DNA from: Streptomyces sp. NBC_01276
GTDB taxonomy: Bacteria > Actinomycetota > Actinomycetes > Streptomycetales > Streptomycetaceae
DNA: 64,000 nucleotides
Assembly: GCF_041435355.1 (NCBI RefSeq)
Contig: NZ_CP108442.1
Span: 3,720,001 to 3,784,000 of the forward strand
Direction: 5' to 3'
Below are positions 58,663 to 64,000 of this stretch, piece after piece. Within the stretch, counting starts at the first letter, position 1; the number at the start of each line of letters is the position of its first letter. Under the pieces are notes generated by a model. It worked only from the letters and a program-made list of their open reading frames with translations. It ran no database searches and had not been told where the DNA came from. Made by a program: the position numbers and the translations under genes.

Positions 58663-59471
58663 GCCCGGCCCCGTTCCCCTACAAGCTCGTCGCGACGGAC
58701 CTCGACGGCACGCTGCTGCGTGACGACGACAGCGTCTCGGAACGCACCCGTGAAGCGCTCGCCGCGGCCACCGCGGCGGGCGCGGCGCACATCGTCGTCA
58801 CCGGCCGGGCCGTGCCCTGGACCCGGCACGTGCTGGACGACCTCGGCTACAAGGGGATCGCCGTCTGCGGGCAGGGCGCTCAGGTCTACGACGCCGGGGC
58901 GCACCGGCTGCTGACCTCGGTGACGCTGGACCGGCAGCTGGCAGGGCTGGCGCTGTCGAAGATAGAGGCCGAGGTGGGTCCGCTGGCCCTGGCCGCCAGC
59001 CGGGACGGGGTGGACGGCGAGGTGCTGTTCGGCCCCGGCTACCAGGTGCAGGAGGGCCTCCCAGCGCAGTACCTGGAGGACACCGCGGCCGTCTGGACGG
59101 CACCGCTGAACAAGCTGTACATCCAGCACCCGGGAATGGGCGAGGACGAACTCGTCAAGGTGGCTCGGGCGACCGTGGGCAACCTGGTCGACATCGTGAT
59201 GGCCGGTCCGGGGATAGTGGAGATCCTGCCGCTGGGCCTGAGCAAGGCCACGGGCCTCTCGCTCGCCGCCCGCCGGCTGGGCGTGAAGGCCGCCGAGACG
59301 ATCGCCTTCGGCGACATGCCCAACGACATCCCGATGTTCGGCTGGGCCGCGCACGGCGTCGCGATGGCCAATGCCCACGCGGAGCTGAAGGCCGTGGCCG
59401 ACGAGGTCACCACCTCCAACCAGGAGGACGGCATCGCGGTGGTGCTGGAGCGCCTGCTGGGCGCCGCGTAG
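58659..59471 (+). CDS. HAD-family phosphatase (Cof type)
   Basis: 270 residues from GTG 58659, overlapping the serS stop by four bases. HAD motifs: [11 protein letters not shown] (nucleophile), IVVTGR (motif II), the Lys in [11 protein letters not shown], and [11 protein letters not shown] (metal). The large cap is of the Cof/C2B type, as in enzymes acting on sugar or nucleotide phosphates. Conserved coupling to serS is common in actinobacteria, but the substrate is unknown. Confidence 0.93.
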   Translation: MSPAPFPYKLVATDLDGTLLRDDDSVSERTREALAAATAAGAAHIVVTGRAVPWTRHVLDDLGYKGIAVCGQGAQVYDAGAHRLLTSVTLDRQLAGLALSKIEAEVGPLALAASRDGVDGEVLFGPGYQVQEGLPAQYLEDTAAVWTAPLNKLYIQHPGMGEDELVKVARATVGNLVDIVMAGPGIVEILPLGLSKATGLSLAARRLGVKAAETIAFGDMPNDIPMFGWAAHGVAMANAHAELKAVADEVTTSNQEDGIAVVLERLLGAA

Positions 59472-59492
59472 CGCGACGCGTAGAGGTACGAG

Positions 59493-59552
59493 AGGTCCGG
59501 GACAGCCCGCGCCGCGAGGCGCGCTCGAAGTGGCTGCCCCGGACCTTTTGTT
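59493..59552 (+). terminator. Strong terminator of serS-HAD
   Basis: A 15-bp stem starting AGGTCCGGGACAGCC (one mismatch) pairs with GGCTGCCCCGGACCT, with a nested CGCGCC/GGCGCG hairpin in the loop, followed by TTTTGTTG. Confidence 0.9.
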
Positions 59553-59631
59553 GCTCCCCGCACCCCTCACTCTGCCGGGGGCGCAGGACCCGTACCAGCG
59601 AATTTCCCTGCGGCACGGAGGCCGGAGGCGA

Positions 59632-59647
59632 TGTTTCACGTGAAACA
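59632..59647. other. parS: parS site (perfect), intergenic
   Basis: TGTTTCACGTGAAACA exactly, between the serS-HAD terminator and the convergent rhomboid-like gene. Confidence 0.92.
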
Positions 59648-59658
59648 CAGGCCGGGGG

Positions 59659-60306
59659 TCAGGGGGCGGCGGCTGCCGGGTGGGGGTCCGGGTGCAGGGT
59701 CAGCGGCCAGGCGAGCAGCCCGACGGCGAGCGAGATGGCGTGGCCGAGATCGGTGAAGGTACCGCCGGTGAGCAGCGGGAGGCCGAAGAAGGCCACGGCG
59801 CCGGCGAGGTACAGCCATCTCCAGGGGCCCGGGAGCCGGTAGGTCAGAACGCCGACGGAGGCCGCGATGCCGTAGCTGACGCCGATGTCGACGACGTGGG
59901 TCATGCTGTGCGGCGCACGGTTGTCCTGGATGGCCATCAGGAGGAACTTCTGGGTGGCGAGGGTGGCGACGACGTGGGCGGTCGCGACGATCACGAGCCA
60001 GCGCAGGGTGCCGAGCCAGCGCTCGACGGTGGCGTGGAAGAGCTCGAAGAGCACGGCGTACAGGGCGAGGGAGGCCGGGTCCTCGATCCAGAAGGCACTG
60101 CTGATCAGGGCCCGTATCGGGTGCTTGACCAGCTCGTGGATGTTGCTGCTGTTGCGGTGGAGCAGGACGTGCTCGACCCGGTCGGGCGCGATCACGACGA
60201 TGACACTGGTGACGGCGATGATGAGCAGCCAGATGTGGGTTCCGGGCGAGGCGCGTATCCAGGACCGCAGGGGCCTGGACGGCTCGGGCTCGGTGTGCTC
60301 GATCAT
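59659..60306 (-). CDS. Rhomboid-like membrane protein
   Basis: 215 residues with about six membrane helices. A Ser in VDIGVSYGIAASVG and a His in TDLGHAISLAVGLL sit where the catalytic Ser and His of rhomboid proteases are expected, although the Ser motif (GVSYG) departs from GxSG. It may be an intramembrane protease or an inactive relative. The first helix (WLLIIAVTSVIVVIAP) follows a basic, Pro-rich cytoplasmic tail. ATG 60306. Single-gene transcript. Confidence 0.8.
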   Translation of the reverse strand: MIEHTEPEPSRPLRSWIRASPGTHIWLLIIAVTSVIVVIAPDRVEHVLLHRNSSNIHELVKHPIRALISSAFWIEDPASLALYAVLFELFHATVERWLGTLRWLVIVATAHVVATLATQKFLLMAIQDNRAPHSMTHVVDIGVSYGIAASVGVLTYRLPGPWRWLYLAGAVAFFGLPLLTGGTFTDLGHAISLAVGLLAWPLTLHPDPHPAAAAP

Positions 60307-60327
60307 GCACCGATGATGCCGTGTACG

Positions 60328-60367
60328 CCGGTGCCCCGCCCGGCCGGTGGGCCGGGCGGGGCACCGG
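60328..60367 (-). terminator. 18-bp perfect hairpin ending the ABC operon
   Basis: CCGGTGCCCCGCCCGGCC (60328-60345) pairs exactly with 60350-60367. Lies 22 bases past the stop of the last ABC gene. Confidence 0.88.
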
Positions 60368-60388
60368 TTGCGCGGTGGTGCGGGGGCC

Positions 60389-61108
60389 CTACTCCTCGCC
60401 GGCGAGGGTGAGGCGACGCAGCTTCTGGCCCGCGTAGGCGGTGGCGCCGACGGTGACCACGATCAGCAGGATCACGGCGGTGGACAGGCCGACGCTCGCG
60501 TCCACGTACCCCTGTCCGGCGACCTTCTCGGCCAGGGCGAGGGACCACTGCTGGACGCTGAGGGTCTTGGCCCCGGAGACCAGGCTGCCGAAGAGGGATT
60601 CCCAGATCAGGGCGTAGACCAGGCCGAAGACGACCGCGTGCCGGCTGACCGTGCCCAGCAGCAGGAACAGGGCGCTGTAGGCGATCGAGGCGACGAGCGC
60701 CGCGACCGTGTAGGCCACGGCGATCTGCTGGCCGTTGCCGTTGAGGATGAAGCCCGCGATCAGGGTCGGGATGGCGGAGAAGGCCATCGTGACGGCGATC
60801 GCGACGGTCAGCTTGGTCAGGATGATCGTCGGGCGCTTCACCGGCTTGGAGAGCAGGTAGACGATCGATCCGTCGTCGATCTCGGGGCCGATGGCTCCGG
60901 TGCCGGCGATGACGCCGATCAGCGGGACCATCGTCGCGAGGGCGAAGCCGCCGAGCAGGTCGGTCGCCACCTTGTCGTCCACGCCGGTGAAGGCACGGAC
61001 GGCGACGGAGATGACGATCAGCAGGGCGGGCAGCGCGAAGAGGATCAGCGCGCGGCGGCGGCCGAGCAGGGCCCGGTAGGTGAGCCGGGCGACGGTGGGG
61101 TTGTACAT
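60389..61108 (-). CDS. ABC-2 type transporter permease
   Basis: 239 residues, six membrane helices (RALILFALPALLIVISVAV, TMVPLIGVIAGTGAIGPEIDDGSIVYLLSKPVKR, ... STAVILLIVVTVGATAYAG). The GPEIDDGSIVYLLSKPV segment is the typical ABC-2 coupling region. Partner of the ATPase just upstream (14-base gap). Fourth gene of an operon with two ATPases and two permeases. Confidence 0.9.
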   Translation of the reverse strand: MYNPTVARLTYRALLGRRRALILFALPALLIVISVAVRAFTGVDDKVATDLLGGFALATMVPLIGVIAGTGAIGPEIDDGSIVYLLSKPVKRPTIILTKLTVAIAVTMAFSAIPTLIAGFILNGNGQQIAVAYTVAALVASIAYSALFLLLGTVSRHAVVFGLVYALIWESLFGSLVSGAKTLSVQQWSLALAEKVAGQGYVDASVGLSTAVILLIVVTVGATAYAGQKLRRLTLAGEE

Positions 61109-61122
61109 GGGTGCCAGCTCCT

Positions 61123-62034
61123 TCAGGCCGCGACGAGGTAGGAGAAGACCGACTCGAGGGACTCGTCGGAGGGCGAGACCGTCAGCAGCCGGATGCCGTG
61201 CGCGCGGGCGACCTGCGGCAGCAGCTCGGTGAAGCGCCCGAAGTCGACGGCCTGGACGCGCAGGGCGCCTTCCTTCAGGTCGACCTCGATGCCGGCCGTG
61301 GACGGGTCGGCGATCAGGGCCGCGGCGAGGGCCCGGTCGTCGGAGGAGCGGATGAGGTAGCGGTGGGGGCGGTCCGTCATCAGACGGCGGATCTTGCGGA
61401 AGTCGCCGGAGGCCGCGTGCCGGCCGGCGACCACCACCTCGATGTGGGAGGCGAGCTGCTCGACCTCCTCCAGGATGTGGGAGGAGAACAGCACGGTGCG
61501 GCCCTCGTCGCCCATGCGCCGCAGCAGGTCCATGAGCTGCATGCGCTGGCGCGGGTCCATGCCGTTGAAGGGCTCGTCGAGGAGCAGGACCGAGGGATCG
61601 TGGACGAGCGCGGAGGCCATCTTCACGCGCTGCCGCATGCCCTTGGAGTACGTGGAGATCTTGCGGTCCTGCGCGTACTCCATCTCGACGGTGGCGAGCG
61701 CCCGCTGGGCGTCCGCGTCGTCGAGCCCGTGGAGCTCGGCGTTGGCGACGACGAACTCCCGGCCGGTGAGGAAGTCGTACATCGCCTCGCGCTCGGGGAC
61801 GACGCCGATCTGCTTGTAGACCTGCTCGTTGCGCCAGATCGGCGCGCCGTCGAGGGTCACGGTGCCCGTGGAGGGGGCGAGGAAGCCGCCCATCATGTTG
61901 ATGAGGGTGGACTTCCCGGCGCCGTTGGGGCCCAGCAGGCCGGTGACGCCGGGACCGATGCGCATGGTCACGTCGTTGACGGCGACGACGTTCCCGAACC
62001 AGCGGGAGGTGTGGTCGATGTCGATGATGGTCAC
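61123..62034 (-). CDS. ABC transporter ATP-binding protein
   Basis: 303 residues from GTG 62034, overlapping the upstream permease by four bases. Walker A GPNGAGKST, signature YSKGMRQRVKMASAL, Walker B VLLLDEPFNGMD, switch His in FSSHIL. The C-terminal 90 residues form a regulatory domain found in ABC-2 exporters. Exports an unknown lipid, peptide or drug with the adjacent permease(s). Confidence 0.94.
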   Translation of the reverse strand: MTIIDIDHTSRWFGNVVAVNDVTMRIGPGVTGLLGPNGAGKSTLINMMGGFLAPSTGTVTLDGAPIWRNEQVYKQIGVVPEREAMYDFLTGREFVVANAELHGLDDADAQRALATVEMEYAQDRKISTYSKGMRQRVKMASALVHDPSVLLLDEPFNGMDPRQRMQLMDLLRRMGDEGRTVLFSSHILEEVEQLASHIEVVVAGRHAASGDFRKIRRLMTDRPHRYLIRSSDDRALAAALIADPSTAGIEVDLKEGALRVQAVDFGRFTELLPQVARAHGIRLLTVSPSDESLESVFSYLVAA

Positions 62035-62918
62035 AGCCCGGCCTTCCGGTAACGGGCCATCAGGGCGGCGTACGAGCCGACGATGAGGCCGAGGGCGACG
62101 AGCAGGTAGACGACGCCGACGCCGGCGGAGGGGCCCTCGCCACCGGGGAAGGCGGAGGTCGCGCCGAGGAAGGCGGTCTGCACGCCGTCGATCAGGGTGA
62201 TGGGGGAGAACAGGCCCATCCAGTCGATGGCCGCGGTGTGGCCGGTGTTGTAGGCGACGCCCTGCACCGCCGTGACGGCGCCGTAGGGGATCAGGAGCAG
62301 GCCGATGACGGCGGCGACGCCGAACCCGCGGCGCGGGGTGAGCGCGGCCATGACCAGGCCGAGTCCCGCGAAGAGCAGCGACAGCAGCAGTACGGACACC
62401 AGTCCCTGCCCGAATCCCTTGGTCTGGTCGGCGAAGTCGAACTTCGCCAGCAACGAGCCGATCCACATGATCAGCAGTGGGGTGGCGGTGAGGATGAAGA
62501 GGGCCGAGGCCATGGCCGCGTACTTGGCCACGACGTAGTCGACCCGCTCGATCGGCCGCGAGAAGTACAGCGGCACGGTCTTGAAGCGCAGGTCCCGGGA
62601 GACGGACTGGGGTGCCTGGGACGCGAGGTAGAGGCCGATGATCACCTGGGTGGTCAGGGCGTACGTCGTGTACTTGATCGGCAGGTCGGTGGAGCCGGGG
62701 ACGGCGATCGCCACCGCGACGATGATCAGCGCGGGGACGCACATCACCGCGAAGAGGATCATCGGCAGCACCTTGGACTTGGCGGAGCGGCCGAGTCCGT
62801 ACGCGCCCCGGAGGGACTGCGAGAAGAGGGAGGTGCGGGCGTAGGCGCGTCCGAGGCGGGGGCCGTCGTAGGACCGGTAGCCGATGTTGTGGATCTGGGT
62901 CGAGGTGTCAGGCGCCAT
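62031..62918 (-). CDS. ABC-2 type transporter permease
   Basis: 295 residues from ATG 62918, with AAGGGAG upstream, overlapping the preceding ATPase by 11 bases. A cytoplasmic N-terminus with the conserved IGYRSYDGPRLGRAYA leads to six membrane helices. The coupling region is SRDLRFKTVPLYFSRPIERVDYVVAK. This type usually pairs with the ATPase of the next gene; here two ATPase-permease pairs are interleaved. Confidence 0.9.
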   Translation of the reverse strand: MAPDTSTQIHNIGYRSYDGPRLGRAYARTSLFSQSLRGAYGLGRSAKSKVLPMILFAVMCVPALIIVAVAIAVPGSTDLPIKYTTYALTTQVIIGLYLASQAPQSVSRDLRFKTVPLYFSRPIERVDYVVAKYAAMASALFILTATPLLIMWIGSLLAKFDFADQTKGFGQGLVSVLLLSLLFAGLGLVMAALTPRRGFGVAAVIGLLLIPYGAVTAVQGVAYNTGHTAAIDWMGLFSPITLIDGVQTAFLGATSAFPGGEGPSAGVGVVYLLVALGLIVGSYAALMARYRKAGL

Positions 62919-63942
62919 CGGAACCGGCTCCCTTCTGCTGGGTCTGGAACTGCGGAACGGGCGGGGCGGCCTGTGCGGCCTGCGCGGCGGCCTGTGCGGC
63001 CCGGTCGCCATCGCGGAAGACCTCGGCGATGTGGTGGCGGCGCTGCTCCATGCGGACCAGGCCGAGCCCGAGGTCGGCGACGGTGTCGCGGACGGTGTCG
63101 TACGTGTCCTCGCCGGTGGCCTCGACCAGGAGGATGTGGCCGGCACCCGGCAGGCCCTGCTCCTCGCCCGCGTGCAGGACGATGCCCGCCGCGGTGAGCG
63201 CCGCACGCACGGCGGCGGTGCCGTCCGGGTGCGCGTCGGAGTCGGTGACCTCGACGGCCAGGGTGGTGGTGGTCTGGGTGAAGTCGCTGGTGGAGCTGGA
63301 GCGCAGCAGCTTGCCGCCGTCGACGACGACCACGTGGTCGCAGGTCCGCTCCAGCTCGCCGAGGAGGTGGGAGGTCACCAGGACGGAGATGCCGAAGTCG
63401 GTGTGGATACGGCGGATCAGGCCGAGCATCTCGTCGCGGCCGACCGGGTCCAGGCCGTTGGTCGGCTCGTCGAGGAGGACCAGCTGCGGGTCGTGGACGA
63501 GTGCCTGGGCCAGTTTGACCCGCTGCTTCATGCCGGTGGAGTAGCCGCCGATGGGGCGGTAGCGCTCCTCGTACAGCCCGACGTGGCGCAGGGTGTCGGC
63601 GGTGCGCTCGCGGGCCGCGGTCGGCGACAGCCCGGACATGCGCGCCATGTGGACGACGAACTCCGTGGCGGAGACGTCGGGTGGCAGGCAGTCGTGTTCG
63701 GGCATGTAGCCGACGCGTTCACGGATGGCGCTGCCATGCGTGGCGACGTCGAGTCCGAGCACGGCGGCGCGGCCCTCGGTGGCGGGGGACAGTCCGAGCA
63801 GGATCTTGATCAGCGTGGACTTGCCGGCTCCGTTGGCGCCCACGAGCCCGGTCACTCCGGGCCCGATGTCCAGGGAGAGCCGGTCGAGGGCGGTCACTCG
63901 GGGGTACCGCTTGCTCAGGCTTTCGGTCGCGATGACAGTCAC
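62908..63942 (-). CDS. ABC transporter ATP-binding protein
   Basis: 344 residues from GTG 63942. Walker A GANGAGKST, signature YSTGMKQRVKLAQAL, Walker B LVLLDEPTNGLD, His switch in TSHLL. After the ATPase comes a C-terminal domain and a tail of Ala-Gln repeats (AAQAAAQAAQAAPP). First gene of the four-gene exporter operon; its promoter lies in the last 58 bases of the window. About 45% alike by eye to the second ATPase (61123), suggesting an old pair duplication. Confidence 0.94.
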   Translation of the reverse strand: MTVIATESLSKRYPRVTALDRLSLDIGPGVTGLVGANGAGKSTLIKILLGLSPATEGRAAVLGLDVATHGSAIRERVGYMPEHDCLPPDVSATEFVVHMARMSGLSPTAARERTADTLRHVGLYEERYRPIGGYSTGMKQRVKLAQALVHDPQLVLLDEPTNGLDPVGRDEMLGLIRRIHTDFGISVLVTSHLLGELERTCDHVVVVDGGKLLRSSSTSDFTQTTTTLAVEVTDSDAHPDGTAAVRAALTAAGIVLHAGEEQGLPGAGHILLVEATGEDTYDTVRDTVADLGLGLVRMEQRRHHIAEVFRDGDRAAQAAAQAAQAAPPVPQFQTQQKGAGSDGA

Positions 63943-64000
63943 GCGTTCGACGTTAGTGCCGCGGGCGGGCCGGATCGTCAGACCTGGAGCGGGATCACGT

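Overview
The window is about 73% GC-looking, gene-dense actinobacterial DNA. Codon usage, GTG starts with AAGGAGG-type ribosome sites, a σF/σN pair, a 6C RNA, a subtilisin-inhibitor gene and a DtpA/Sco copper locus all point to a Streptomyces chromosome. Six ParB sites (five perfect TGTTTCACGTGAAACA, one degenerate) and a cluster of five DnaA boxes between pheA and serS suggest the oriC-proximal part of the linear chromosome. The gene order tadA, tRNA-Ser, sigF, sigN ... pepP ... sco, dtpA, pheA, serS resembles what I remember of S. coelicolor SCO4040 down to SCO3960; that is memory, not a search.

Layout. 1-9.3 kb: a truncated universal stress protein gene, the tadA pair, tRNA-Ser(CGA), a 6C RNA on the minus strand, two SigB-type sigma genes, a lipoprotein, and a MarR repressor with a DHA2 efflux pump. 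9.3-20.6 kb: a TetR gene, a four-gene two-component/glycosyltransferase operon, an amidohydrolase/monooxygenase pair, an AsnC/DUF2797 pair divergent from an SMP-30 lactonase, a PH-domain gene and two tRNAs (Arg-ACG, Ser-GCU). 20.7-33 kb: a subtilisin-inhibitor-like protein, a 1139-residue degenerate hybrid kinase, an acyl-CoA ligase, a SigE-family sigma factor, and a compact five-gene operon whose order matches the steroid side-chain (chsE/chsH/ltp2) operon of mycolic actinobacteria, preceded by a perfect repressor-like palindrome over its promoter.

33-35.1 kb: small genes, then a roughly 1-kb scar of an integrative element. It is bounded by a 59-bp direct repeat, one copy of which is the 3' part of the intact tRNA-Ser(UGA), and it holds an integrase C-terminal remnant and a CutA-like remnant. 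35.2-49.4 kb: a secreted protease behind a 16-bp iteron array, a LysR/cysteine dioxygenase/sulfate-exporter module, an HtrA-like protease, GDPD, two GHKL (anti-sigma-like) ATPases, a SEC-C protein, a primase/polymerase-like protein, a GAF-PP2C phosphatase and aminopeptidase P.

49.6-64 kb: an extracytoplasmic copper-handling operon (membrane protein, YcnI, Sco, PCuAC, CopCD, DyP peroxidase), pheA, the DnaA-box region, serS with a HAD phosphatase, a rhomboid-like protein, and a double ABC-2 exporter operon that runs to the window edge. Functionally the window mixes housekeeping genes (tadA, serS, pheA, tRNAs) with development/stress regulation (sigF, sigN, GHKL, PP2C) and several self-contained accessory modules. 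No transposase, CRISPR array or secondary-metabolite synthase was seen.
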